From Nostoc sp. CHAB 5715 (GTDB lineage: Bacteria; Cyanobacteriota; Cyanobacteriia; Cyanobacteriales; Nostocaceae): a DNA stretch of 6,914 nucleotides. The DNA is taken from NCBI RefSeq assembly GCF_020829685.1, contig NZ_JAIVFR010000341.1, positions 1 through 6,914 of the forward strand. Reading direction: 5' to 3'. Made by a program: the position numbers and the translations under genes. This document shows positions 1 to 6,356 of this stretch, piece after piece; positions within the stretch are counted from its first letter, which is position 1; every line of letters begins with the position of its first letter. The notes below the pieces were generated by a model. That model was not told the origin of the DNA. It saw only the letters and a list, made by a program, of their open reading frames with translations, and did no database searches.

Positions 1-57
1 CCGATCTGATTATTACCAGATGTGAGAGAGGGGGAGATGAGGGTGACAAATATAAAG

Positions 58-84
58 CTGATAACTGATAACTGATAACTGATT
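58..84. repeat. Heptamer tandem repeat CTGATAA (STRR type)
   Basis: Three perfect CTGATAA units followed by a partial CTGATT. The array lies just upstream of the Wzz-like gene and ends 15 bases before its ATG, so it takes up much of the leader. Short heptanucleotide tandem repeats like this are common between genes in Nostocales. No Shine-Dalgarno-like sequence lies between the array and the ATG, and I see no convincing promoter in positions 1-99. A short ATCTG/CAGAT inverted repeat lies at the left edge, near 4-21. Confidence 0.85.
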
Positions 85-99
85 CTATCTGCCCCTGCC

Positions 100-2274
100 A
101 TGACTCCACCAATTGTTAAACGCTATCTTATTGCTTTTGAAAAATACAAGTGGATTGGACTAGCTAGTTTTGGTTTAGTCGTAGTAGGGTCAACGGTGGT
201 GGCTATGCAGCCAGAGCCATCTCCTAACTACATAGCATCTGCCGCACTTACCTATGCTGGCCCACCAGTTTCTTTCTCTGCAACTGGTAGTCAAATCCAA
301 CAGCAAGGAAAGGAACTAAATGAGGATGTTTTATTATCAAACCAGATAATTGCGACTGTGGCAGAGAAAGTAAATATCAAACCGAAACAACTCGGTTCAA
401 GTATTGTCCTTTCTTTACCTAAAAAAAATCCCAAAACTGGAGAATTAGAAACGAGTACTTTTGAACTGAAATATGTAGATAGAGACCCCAAACGAGCCAT
501 AGAGGTCTTGACTGAATTGATGCAATCAATGATTAAGTTGAGCAGTGACATCAATACTGAGCGATTACAAGCAATTATTGAAAAGATAAATGAGCGCTTA
601 CCACAAGCTAAACGGGAATTGCAAATTGCCGAAAAGAAGCTGGAACAGTACGATCGCATAGAGCGAACGGCAATATTAGCGGCGGAGAATGGCAGCTTGT
701 TAAGCGCTATTACAGCCAGCCAAAATCTCCAACGGCAAATTCAATTAACTATTTCTGGAGTTGATGGTCAAGTTCGCAGTTTACAAAATAAGTTAGGCTT
801 AACAGTCGGACAGGCTTATATTTCTTCTGCTTTGAGTGCCGATCAAATTATTGGTAACTTGCGATCGCAAATTTATCAAAGTGAGTCGCAAATTGCCGTA
901 CTCAGAAAAGATTTACGCCCGGAACACCCAACGATGGTTCAATTGCTGCGTCAGAAACAAGCTGCTGAGGAATTGCTGCAACAACGGGCTGCGGAAGTAT
1001 TAGGTGGCGATGGAACGGCGGCTCCGCTTCAGGGTAGCGTTGCCGGGATTCGCGCCCAAAGTAGCTTAGATCCAGCCCGCCAGCAGTTGGCAAACCAAAT
1101 GGTGGCTTTGCAAACCCAACGGGAGACACTCGAACAACAACTAACGCAAGAAATCCAACAAGAAGCGCGACTACGACGAGAGTATTCTTTGATACCCAAT
1201 AAGCAATTAGAGCGATCGCGTTTAGAACAAGAGGTTGGACTTAAAAAAGCCATCTATGACCAAATGCAGGCGAAGCTAACCGATGCCAAAACCGCAGAGG
1301 CAGAAACTACCAGCAGCCTCAGCATTGCCAGACGCCCCACAGTGACTGCGGACATCAAACCTCCTAAGAGTGTAGCTATTACCCTTGCTGTGGGTGGTTT
1401 TTTAGGTGTGTTGATTGGTGGCGGGGTGATATTCTTGTTGGGAGCGCTCGAAGGTACTTTCAAAACCAGAGAAGATATCCGCGAGAGCCTCAAGCAACGG
1501 GAAGTGGCACTGTTGGGAGAATTGCCTTTAATGCCAGTTGATGATTTGCCTCAAGATGCAGTGCCAGTGGTACTTTCTGCGGATTCTCCTTATTTAGAAT
1601 TTTATGAGAAATTCCGTAGTAATCTGCGCCGGATTGGTGGTAAAGCCTTAAAAGTGGTGTTGATTACTAGCACCAGTAGTTTAGAGGGTAAAACGGCAAG
1701 TGCTTATAACTTGGGTATAGCTTCAGCCCGTGCTGGGAAAAGAACCTTGATTATCGAAACAGATTTGCGATCGCCTTCTCGTTCTACATCCCTAAATGTA
1801 ATTCCTGACCCCGACGCCACTATTGAACCCCTGCGTTATTACGCTAACTTAAGTGAATGTATTCGTTTAGTTCCTCATGTAGAAAATTTATACATCATAC
1901 CCAGCCCTGGCCCTGTACGGCAATCCGCCGCTATTCTTGAATCTAGCGAAATGCGGCGGCTGATGGAGGATGTGCGTGAACGTTTTGATTTAGTTATTTT
2001 AGATACTGGTTCTCTCAGCATATCCAATGACCCTTTGTTAATCCAACCCTACAGCGATGGCATGGTACTTGTGGCGCGACCACACTATACACAAGAGAAC
2101 ATGTTAGGTGAAGCTATTGATCAATTAGTTGAATCGGAACTGGGGTTATTGGGAGTAATTATCAATGGCGCTGATATCATTGTTTCTTTACCTGAACAAG
2201 TCGTAGAATCATCAAGATTTACATCTAAGGCAGAAGAATCAGAAGAACTTTCAGCAGGTGCCAATAAAAACTAA
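100..2274 (+). CDS. Wzz/GumC-type polysaccharide co-polymerase fused to a degenerate BY-kinase domain
   Basis: Probable inner-membrane protein controlling chain length and export of exopolysaccharide. The 724 residues run in the order of BY-kinases with a fused Wzz domain. A first membrane segment lies near residues 18-36. A long periplasmic coiled coil spans about 150-400 and contains the Wzz-type stretch LRPEHPTMVQL. A Pro-containing segment, ARRPTVTADIKPP, precedes a second membrane segment at about 425-447, and a cytoplasmic P-loop domain follows from about 515. The P-loop reads TSSLEGKT (GKT at 530-532), without the Pro usual in this family. Walker A' reads IIETDLRSP (553-559), with Glu for the usual first Asp. 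Walker B reads VILDTGSL (D635), where DTPP is usual. The last tyrosine is Y663, so the C-terminal Tyr cluster used for autophosphorylation is absent. I infer a co-polymerase with weak or no kinase activity, although nucleotide binding is still possible. The ATG at 100 fits the family's short cytoplasmic N-terminus. The rest of the polysaccharide locus is probably left of the window. Confidence 0.9.
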   Translation: MTPPIVKRYLIAFEKYKWIGLASFGLVVVGSTVVAMQPEPSPNYIASAALTYAGPPVSFSATGSQIQQQGKELNEDVLLSNQIIATVAEKVNIKPKQLGSSIVLSLPKKNPKTGELETSTFELKYVDRDPKRAIEVLTELMQSMIKLSSDINTERLQAIIEKINERLPQAKRELQIAEKKLEQYDRIERTAILAAENGSLLSAITASQNLQRQIQLTISGVDGQVRSLQNKLGLTVGQAYISSALSADQIIGNLRSQIYQSESQIAVLRKDLRPEHPTMVQLLRQKQAAEELLQQRAAEVLGGDGTAAPLQGSVAGIRAQSSLDPARQQLANQMVALQTQRETLEQQLTQEIQQEARLRREYSLIPNKQLERSRLEQEVGLKKAIYDQMQAKLTDAKTAEAETTSSLSIARRPTVTADIKPPKSVAITLAVGGFLGVLIGGGVIFLLGALEGTFKTREDIRESLKQREVALLGELPLMPVDDLPQDAVPVVLSADSPYLEFYEKFRSNLRRIGGKALKVVLITSTSSLEGKTASAYNLGIASARAGKRTLIIETDLRSPSRSTSLNVIPDPDATIEPLRYYANLSECIRLVPHVENLYIIPSPGPVRQSAAILESSEMRRLMEDVRERFDLVILDTGSLSISNDPLLIQPYSDGMVLVARPHYTQENMLGEAIDQLVESELGLLGVIINGADIIVSLPEQVVESSRFTSKAEESEELSAGANKN
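861..868. repeat. HIP1 octamer GCGATCGC (first of six)
   Basis: The palindrome GCGATCGC occurs at 861-868, 1212-1219, 1767-1774, 3551-3558, 4362-4369 and 6413-6420. Five lie inside genes or the MEKHLA remnant and one inside the PIN remnant. About one per 1.15 kb is the over-representation known for many cyanobacterial genomes, and it supports the assignment of the host. Confidence 0.9.
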
Positions 2275-2328
2275 TAATTGCTAAATGTGGAAATTTTAAC
2301 GTAGAGTATCGCATTCGCATTAGCGTTC

Positions 2329-2389
2329 GCGCAGCGTCTCGTAGAGAAGCGGTAGCGACGTTAGGAGCGTCAGCGTCTGGCAGAGAAGG
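2329..2389 (+). repeat. Dispersed cyanobacterial repeat, two diverged units
   Basis: The first unit is 2329-2351 and its core is GCAGCGTCTCGTAGAGAAG, with a TCTC-GTA-GAGA mini-hairpin. A diverged second unit lies 38 bases downstream at 2367-2389 (CAGCGTCTGGCAGAGAAGG). A close copy of the first unit is present in inverted orientation at 5331-5353. The repeat fills the gap between the convergent Wzz-like and rhomboid genes. It has no coding capacity. No run of T follows the hairpin, so a terminator role is not supported. Confidence 0.7.
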
Positions 2390-2393
2390 TTAG

Positions 2394-2414
2394 CGCAGAG
2401 GATACGCAGAGGAT
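2394..2414. repeat. Direct repeat CGCAGAGGAT x2
   Basis: Two identical copies of CGCAGAGGAT at 2394-2403 and 2405-2414, separated by one base. They sit at the right end of the dispersed-repeat block between the convergent Wzz-like and rhomboid genes and are probably part of the same composite element. Confidence 0.7.
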
Positions 2415-2459
2415 TTAGAGGTAGCAATTGTTTCGCTAGGAGTTCCGGGAATTTTGTAC

Positions 2460-3131
2460 TTAGTCTTGTCTAAACAATCCAAATAGAGGAGCGAGAATTA
2501 CCCCAAAAGCAAAACCACCGATGTGCGCCCAGTAAGCAACTCCACCAGTTTCCACGCTCATGTTAGCGGCTGTTTGCAGGGTAGCAAGACCGGAAATTAC
2601 ATTTTGCACAATGAAAAGTCCAATTATTACTAATGCTGGCACTCTGATTGTGGTGATGAAAAACCCCAAAAATACTAGAGTCATGACTCTAGCCTGGGGA
2701 AAGCGGATAATGTACGCACCTAAAACACCAGAAATTGCACCACTTGCTCCCAAGGAAGGAATTTCTGAATTCATGCCAATAAACCATTGACACAAGGCAG
2801 CTAAAGCACCACAGGTTAAATAAAAAATCAGATATTTGACATGACCCAATCGATCTTCAATATTGTTGCCAAAAATCCAGAGAAACACCATATTCGAGAT
2901 TAAGTGCCACCAACCACCGTGTAAAAATTGCGACGTAAATAATGTTATCCACTCTCCACTCCAATTGGTGGTTAACTCTTGAGGTATTACTGCATACTGA
3001 CTTAAAAACTGATTCAATTGTGCATTTGGCAGGCTCACCTCGTGAAGAAAAACTAAAATATTCATGCCAATTAACCCGTAGGTGAAATACGGGGTGGTTC
3101 GCGTCGGATTTTCGTCGTAGAGGGGAAACAC
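2460..3131 (-). CDS. Rhomboid family intramembrane serine protease (copy 1)
   Basis: Polytopic membrane protease that would cleave transmembrane segments of other proteins; its substrate is unknown. From the GTG at 3131 it has 223 residues. Rhomboid hallmarks are present: HGGWWHLISN (71-80), the catalytic serine in GASG (S130), and the catalytic histidine in AHIGG (H203). It has about six hydrophobic segments and no added soluble domain. An upstream TTG at 3164 would give 234 residues. I prefer the GTG because it aligns with the GTG start of the paralogue just upstream, and both have AGGA 9-10 bases before the start. Over about 222 aligned positions roughly 135 are identical to copy 2 by hand count; copy 1 lacks an eight-residue insertion after the RELT/QELT region. 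The gene lies 124 bp downstream of copy 2 on the same strand, so co-transcription is plausible. It converges on the Wzz-like gene. Confidence 0.92.
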   Translation of the reverse strand: MFPLYDENPTRTTPYFTYGLIGMNILVFLHEVSLPNAQLNQFLSQYAVIPQELTTNWSGEWITLFTSQFLHGGWWHLISNMVFLWIFGNNIEDRLGHVKYLIFYLTCGALAALCQWFIGMNSEIPSLGASGAISGVLGAYIIRFPQARVMTLVFLGFFITTIRVPALVIIGLFIVQNVISGLATLQTAANMSVETGGVAYWAHIGGFAFGVILAPLFGLFRQD

Positions 3132-3140
3132 AAATGTTTT

Positions 3141-3144
3141 TCCT
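3141..3144 (-). promoter_or_regulatory. Shine-Dalgarno AGGA supporting the GTG start of rhomboid copy 1
   Basis: AGGA on the minus strand lies nine bases before the GTG at 3131. Copy 2 has AGGA at 3986-3989, ten bases before its GTG at 3975. This shared layout favours the GTG over the upstream TTG at 3164. One caveat is that the same bases encode GKT in the longer frame of copy 1 and EKT in the equivalent frame of copy 2. Confidence 0.5.
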
Positions 3145-3255
3145 AATTTATTGACTAACTGCAATATAGCTTGTAAGACTAGCAGTTGCGAAGCTTAGGC
3201 AATTTCACCTATTTAATTAATTAGCCTGATTGAAAGCCCTGATGATAACCTGAAA

Positions 3256-3975
3256 TTACTGATACCAAGCTTCTTCTTGTGATTTATCGTTAAACAAACC
3301 CAACAGTGGGCCGAGAATTGCTCCAAAGATAAACCCGCCTGCGTGGGCCCAGTAGGCAATACCGCCGCTTTCCATACCGATGTTGGTACGTGTTTGCAGA
3401 CTAGCAAGCCCGTAGAAGCCTTGTTCGAGAAACCAAAATCCCAAAAAGAAATATGCCGGAACGCGGAAAGTCGGGAAGAAAAACCCTAAAGGCACTATGC
3501 CGAGAACTTCGGCGTTGGGAAAGCGGAGAATGTAGGCTCCCAAAACGCCTGCGATCGCACCACTTGCACCCAAAGAAGGAATGCTAGAATCTTGAGCGAA
3601 GAACCACTGGGTCAAGGATGCCAAAACTCCACAAGATAAATAAAACAGTAAATATTTGGCATGACCTAACTTATCTTCAACGTTGTTACCAAAAATCCAG
3701 AGAAACAACATATTACCTGCTAAGTGCAAGAAACCACCATGTAAAAATTGTGAGGTAATTAAAGTTGCCCACTCTGGCACTGGTTGATGTAAAGAGACAC
3801 CACCAAAGCTTAAAGTTAGTTCTCGTGGAACTACAGCCGCAAGGTGTAGAAACCCATTTAATGCTTGGGGGGGAAGATTTGCTTCATAAAGAAAAGCGAG
3901 GACATTAGCAGCAATCAGTCCATAAGTCACATAAGGCGTAATTTTTGTCGGATTATTATCTCTAATGGGAACCAC
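3256..3975 (-). CDS. Rhomboid family intramembrane serine protease (copy 2)
   Basis: Second rhomboid protease, 239 residues, with HGGFLHLAGN (79-88), the catalytic serine in GASG (S138) and the catalytic histidine in AHAGG (H211). About six membrane segments are visible. The GTG at 3975 is the only usable start: a TGA stop lies 11 codons upstream with no ATG, GTG or TTG in between. AGGA sits ten bases before it. Compared with copy 1 it carries an insertion near GGVSLHQPVPEW (58-69), in the first loop before the HGG motif, and a longer charged tail (KSQEEAWYQ). The two copies keep all catalytic residues, so both look active. The loop insertion could change substrate choice, but that is inference. 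A possible promoter lies just upstream, and this copy would be the first gene of the pair. Confidence 0.93.
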   Translation of the reverse strand: MVPIRDNNPTKITPYVTYGLIAANVLAFLYEANLPPQALNGFLHLAAVVPRELTLSFGGVSLHQPVPEWATLITSQFLHGGFLHLAGNMLFLWIFGNNVEDKLGHAKYLLFYLSCGVLASLTQWFFAQDSSIPSLGASGAIAGVLGAYILRFPNAEVLGIVPLGFFFPTFRVPAYFFLGFWFLEQGFYGLASLQTRTNIGMESGGIAYWAHAGGFIFGAILGPLLGLFNDKSQEEAWYQ

Positions 3976-3999
3976 GGGCGTTTTTTCCTGAATTTTAAG

Positions 4000-4029
4000 A
4001 TAGTAGTATCACAATACTGAATTCTACAA
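4000..4029 (-). promoter_or_regulatory. Possible sigma-70-type promoter for the rhomboid pair
   Basis: On the minus strand TTGTAG (4024-4029) and TACTAT (4000-4005) are separated by 18 bases. The -10-like box lies 24 bases before the GTG of rhomboid copy 2, which would give a short leader carrying the AGGA. Both boxes deviate from consensus. This is a pattern match only. Confidence 0.3.
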
Positions 4030-4187
4030 GTAGTTTCTTCTACCCCGTGGATGGATCTCGCTTTAAGATTTGAGATTTATAGTAAGACTTAGGCAAAGGA
4101 AACTCCACTCTTTGAATAGCGCTATCAAGATTGATTAGCAAAATTGCAAGCAAGAGCAATTAATCCAAAAAGTCTGTGATGCAGTAG

Positions 4188-4514
4188 TTATGTAATAAAT
4201 TTCCACGTAGAGAAGAAAGCAGCTTGACCGTAGTACTGATTTTGCTCATCTAAAACGTTCCATAGGATAGTATCTTCTATGTAAAAACGTTTACCATTGC
4301 TAGAAGTGCGGATACCGGAATAGTTGGTGATAAAGCCTTTAGTTGTTGCTTCTAATAATAAGCGATCGCGTTCTTCCTGGACTACTTCTTCAGCCGATTT
4401 CCGCGAAGGCATTCTGGTAAATTCCTCCCAAGAAAGCTCCCATAGTTCCAACGCTTTGCGATTACCATAGAGACGGGGAGTAGGGAGTGGGGAGTAGGGA
4501 GTGGTGTAGTTCAA
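4188..4514 (-). pseudogene. Truncated MEKHLA-domain protein (C-terminal part)
   Basis: From residue 16 (position 4469) the translation matches the C-terminal two thirds of the MEKHLA domain, a PAS-like domain found in cyanobacteria and plant HD-ZIP III proteins. Visible motifs are YGNRKALELWE (16-26), MPSR (35-38), NYSGIR (64-69), GKRFYIE (74-80) and YGQAAFFSTW (95-104), then a normal end at 4188. The roughly 50 residues that normally precede YGN are missing. Residues 1-15 are mostly encoded by a heptamer repeat array (4475-4502) and form a low-complexity Thr/Pro-rich tail. A TAA stop sits immediately before the TTG at 4514, so this is not a convincing start. I infer that a deletion or rearrangement at the repeat removed the 5' end. 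The remaining reading frame is intact, so the event may be recent, or the short domain may still be made. The divergent TPR gene starts 63 bases away. Confidence 0.75.
4475..4502. repeat. Heptamer tandem repeat GGGGAGT/AGGGAGT (STRR type)
   Basis: Four perfect heptamers alternate GGGGAGT, AGGGAGT, GGGGAGT, AGGGAGT. The array ends five bases before the first recognisable MEKHLA codon (4469), so it marks the break point of that gene. It is a different heptamer family from those at 58-84, 5419-5444 and 6854-6909. Confidence 0.9.
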
Positions 4515-4577
4515 TTACTTGAAAAGCGCTGTAAGACTGAAAATATTCTATTGAATGCATATTAGCTAGGCAAACTC

Positions 4578-5198
4578 ATGTTTTTTTCAAATTCTCTAGA
4601 AAATCAACTCCAGCGCTGGAACGAAACCATCCGCAATCAGCCGAAAAACCCTAATGCTTACATTCGCCGAGGCATGGTTAACTTTCAACTGGCCAAAATT
4701 GATGAATCTATTCAAGATTTTGACATGGCAGAGCAATTGGATGCCCGTATCAAACCCTACCTCTGGCAACGTGGATTATCGTATTATTATGCAGAAAGAT
4801 TTGCTGAGGGCGCTGAACAATTTGAAATAGATTTGACTGTAAACGCCCAAGATGTAGAAGAAACAGTATGGCGATATCTCTGCATAGCTCGTTCGTTAGG
4901 TGTTGAAGAGGCGCGTCATTCTTTACTAACTGTGAAAAATGACCCTCGACGTGTTATGCAGCGCGTATATGATTTGTATGCGGGAGATTGTACACCAGAT
5001 GATGTTTTAACTGTTGGTCAATCAGAAGGGATAAAGGGAAATTTTTACAGTCATCTTTACTTGGGATTATATTACGAAGTCGAGAATAATGTTGATTTGG
5101 CTCACGATTATATAGTTAAAGCTGCTGATAATTACAAAATTGATGATTATATGTGGTATTTGGCGCAGGTACATAAAAAATTGCGAGGATGGTTTTGA
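4578..5198 (+). CDS. Small soluble TPR-repeat protein
   Basis: 206 residues, probably a protein-protein interaction scaffold. Its partner cannot be read from the sequence. Two clear tetratricopeptide repeats lie at about 25-57 (AYIRRGMVNFQLAKIDESI) and 59-91 (LWQRGLSYYYAERFAEGAE). A third TPR-like helix pair lies at about 156-187 (HLYLGLYYEVENNVDLAHD). Between them, 92-150 is predicted to be helical but has no repeat signature. No signal peptide or membrane segment is visible, so it is likely cytoplasmic. The ATG at 4578 is preceded by AGG with about eight bases of spacing (ctaggcaaactc). The gene is transcribed alone, away from the broken MEKHLA gene, and a hairpin starts in its stop codon. 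Similar short TPR proteins occur widely in cyanobacteria; I cannot give a specific name. Confidence 0.88.
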   Translation: MFFSNSLENQLQRWNETIRNQPKNPNAYIRRGMVNFQLAKIDESIQDFDMAEQLDARIKPYLWQRGLSYYYAERFAEGAEQFEIDLTVNAQDVEETVWRYLCIARSLGVEEARHSLLTVKNDPRRVMQRVYDLYAGDCTPDDVLTVGQSEGIKGNFYSHLYLGLYYEVENNVDLAHDYIVKAADNYKIDDYMWYLAQVHKKLRGWF

Positions 5199-5220
5199 TT
5201 TGCTTAATAATAAGCTAATC
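5197..5220 (+). terminator. Symmetric hairpin at the 3' end of the TPR gene
   Basis: GATT-T-GCTTA-ATAA-TAAGC-T-AATC is a nine-pair stem with one T-T mismatch and a four-base loop, starting inside the TGA stop. The stem is AT-rich and no run of T follows, so it is not a classic intrinsic terminator. It could also protect the 3' end of the transcript. A smaller inverted repeat, TCATTC/GAATGA, lies at 5271-5291. Confidence 0.35.
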
Positions 5221-5319
5221 AGCATTTAAGTTGTATAAAAGCAGGGCTGGAGCCGCTTACTACGAGCGAATCATTCTAGAAAAATGAATGACCAATTATT
5301 CCTTGATGGTACAAGCCCA

Positions 5320-5389
5320 CTTCGGCTACGCCCTTCTCTACGAGAGGCTGCGCCAACGACTACGCTCTCCCAAGGCTCAGTGCATCGCC
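5320..5389 (-). repeat. Dispersed cyanobacterial repeat, inverted copy of the 2329 element
   Basis: Read on the minus strand, 5331-5353 gives GCGCAGCCTCTCGTAGAGAA and then GGG, matching 2329-2351 at 21 of 23 positions in the opposite orientation. It continues on both sides into sequence of the same style (GGCGTAGCCGAAG on one side, GGCGATGCACTGAGCC on the other), making a repeat of about 70 bases. It lies in the gene-free stretch between the TPR gene and the YgiT-like gene and has no open reading frame. Confidence 0.7.
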
Positions 5390-5418
5390 TAAATTTATTT
5401 ATGGGGATTTTATGCCGT

Positions 5419-5444
5419 GAATTTTGAATTTTGAATTTTGAATT
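5419..5444. repeat. Heptamer tandem repeat GAATTTT (STRR type)
   Basis: Three perfect GAATTTT units plus GAATT, followed by CGGAGCGAAGCGACG. It lies about 30 bases beyond the 3' end of the YgiT-like gene. With the 5320-5389 element it accounts for most of the gene-free stretch 5199-5474, in which I see no coding sequence. Confidence 0.85.
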
Positions 5445-5474
5445 CGGAGCGAAGCGACGTGACGATTAGCTTAA

Positions 5475-5702
5475 TTATCCTGCATAGTTATAGACAGGAA
5501 CTTCAATGAAGCGATCCGGCTGTTGCCCACTGAGGATAATTTGCTGTAAATGCTCTACAGTTGATGGAGAAAAAAATTGTTCTCCTGTTTCTTGATTCAC
5601 GCGAGCAGTTACGTTCTCAATCATGAAGACCTGTCCATTTTGCTCCAACGTGTAAGTTACCTTTTTTTCAACTAGCGTTTCTTGCTCATGAGTCATGGCC
5701 AC
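5475..5702 (-). CDS. Small YgiT/MqsA-like protein without zinc ligands
   Basis: 75 residues. The middle resembles the conserved segment of YgiT-type (MqsA N-terminal-like) antitoxin zinc-finger proteins: VFMIENVTARV (25-35), then NQETGEQFFSPSTVEHLQ, where the family has C-x-x-C-G-E followed by an aromatic residue and a helix. Here both cysteines are replaced (NQETGE, 36-41) and the N-terminal CxxC is also absent. The protein has no cysteine at all. Family members usually act as antitoxins; a role here is inference. The GTG at 5702 has AAGAG five bases upstream, while the ATG two codons later (5696) is equally possible. It lies 15 bp behind the Uma2 gene on the same strand, so the two are probably co-transcribed and may work together. 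The family assignment is by eye and could be wrong; the reading frame itself is well supported by this context. Confidence 0.6.
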   Translation of the reverse strand: MAMTHEQETLVEKKVTYTLEQNGQVFMIENVTARVNQETGEQFFSPSTVEHLQQIILSGQQPDRFIEVPVYNYAG

Positions 5703-5717
5703 GGTTTCTCTTATTTG

Positions 5718-6317
5718 CTACGCATCTGTTACTTCGGTTTCAAACTGCACTTGTCGATACAAATGGGCAATCGCTATTTCCACATCTACAGATTCCAGCC
5801 GCAATTTCTCGTGCAAATTATACTCTGACAGCACCCATTTTCCCTGTTCGTTGCGCCGAAACACTTCTACACCCGGTTGGGCTACTTGTACTAAGACATA
5901 TTCTTGCAAAGTTGGAGATTGGCGATATTTGGCAAACTTTTTCCCCCTATCGGCTGCTTCTGTTGAAGGTGATAGCACTTCGATAATTAAACAAGGAAAT
6001 TGTACTAATTGTGGATCGTCATCGCGCTCATCGCAAGTTACCACCACATCTGGATAAAAATATTTTTGCCCAGGTTCTACCTGCACCTTTACATCTACGA
6101 TGTATACTTCACAGGAGCGATCAGCTAGGGCATCATCTAGAAGCTTAAAGAAATTTGCAGAAATCCGATTATGGTTGCGTGTAGCACCACTCATCATCAC
6201 AACTTCGCCATCCCAATACTCGTAGCGTTCCTCTTGGGTGGGTTCCCAAACCAGATATTCCTCTGCACTCATCAAAATGTAATCGGGTAAAGCAACCATC
6301 GGCGATCTCTTAATCAT
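5718..6317 (-). CDS. Uma2 family (DUF820) PD-(D/E)XK nuclease-like protein
   Basis: 199 residues, the usual length of Uma2 proteins, which are found in high copy number in filamentous cyanobacteria. The fold is restriction-endonuclease-like; the biological role of the family is not settled. Visible motifs are the N-terminal MSAEEYL (16-22) and YEYWDGEVV (32-40), the PD of YFYPDVVV (D90), the EVL of LIIEVLSPST (E113), and the ADRGKKFAKYR helix (122-132) that follows. The acidic active-site residues look intact. The ATG at 6317 is used here. The ATG at 6299 (MVALPDY) has a better ribosome-binding sequence, AAGAG with eight bases of spacing, and may be the true start, giving 193 residues. The gene leads a probable two-gene unit with the YgiT-like gene and diverges from the PIN remnant. 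Confidence 0.9.
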   Translation of the reverse strand: MIKRSPMVALPDYILMSAEEYLVWEPTQEERYEYWDGEVVMMSGATRNHNRISANFFKLLDDALADRSCEVYIVDVKVQVEPGQKYFYPDVVVTCDERDDDPQLVQFPCLIIEVLSPSTEAADRGKKFAKYRQSPTLQEYVLVQVAQPGVEVFRRNEQGKWVLSEYNLHEKLRLESVDVEIAIAHLYRQVQFETEVTDA

Positions 6318-6356
6318 TCACTTTTCTAGAATAGCGAAATAAGAGGCTTCTTTTTA

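Noticed and set aside
902..1493. Minus-strand open frames inside the Wzz-like gene
   Set aside because: They lie opposite the strongly supported Wzz/BY-kinase-like coding sequence and show no recognisable protein features.
2329..2351. Repeat hairpin as a terminator for the Wzz-like gene
   Set aside because: The stem is only four pairs (TCTC/GAGA), there is no T run, and the same sequence recurs elsewhere as a dispersed repeat.
4090..4187. Terminator or regulatory hairpin downstream of the MEKHLA remnant
   Set aside because: GATTA and TAATC segments are present, but the intervening sequence does not pair and no T run follows on either strand.
4515..4560. Minus-strand short frame starting ATG at about 4560 (MHSIEYFQSYSAFQVIE) as the lost N-terminus of the MEKHLA protein
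   Set aside because: It is out of frame with the MEKHLA remnant, has no match to the expected N-terminal MEKHLA sequence, and runs into the heptamer array.
5695..6057. Open frame on the plus strand inside the Uma2 region
   Set aside because: It is antisense to the clearly recognised Uma2 gene, has a Ser/Thr/Cys-rich sequence without domain character, and is best explained as a shadow frame.
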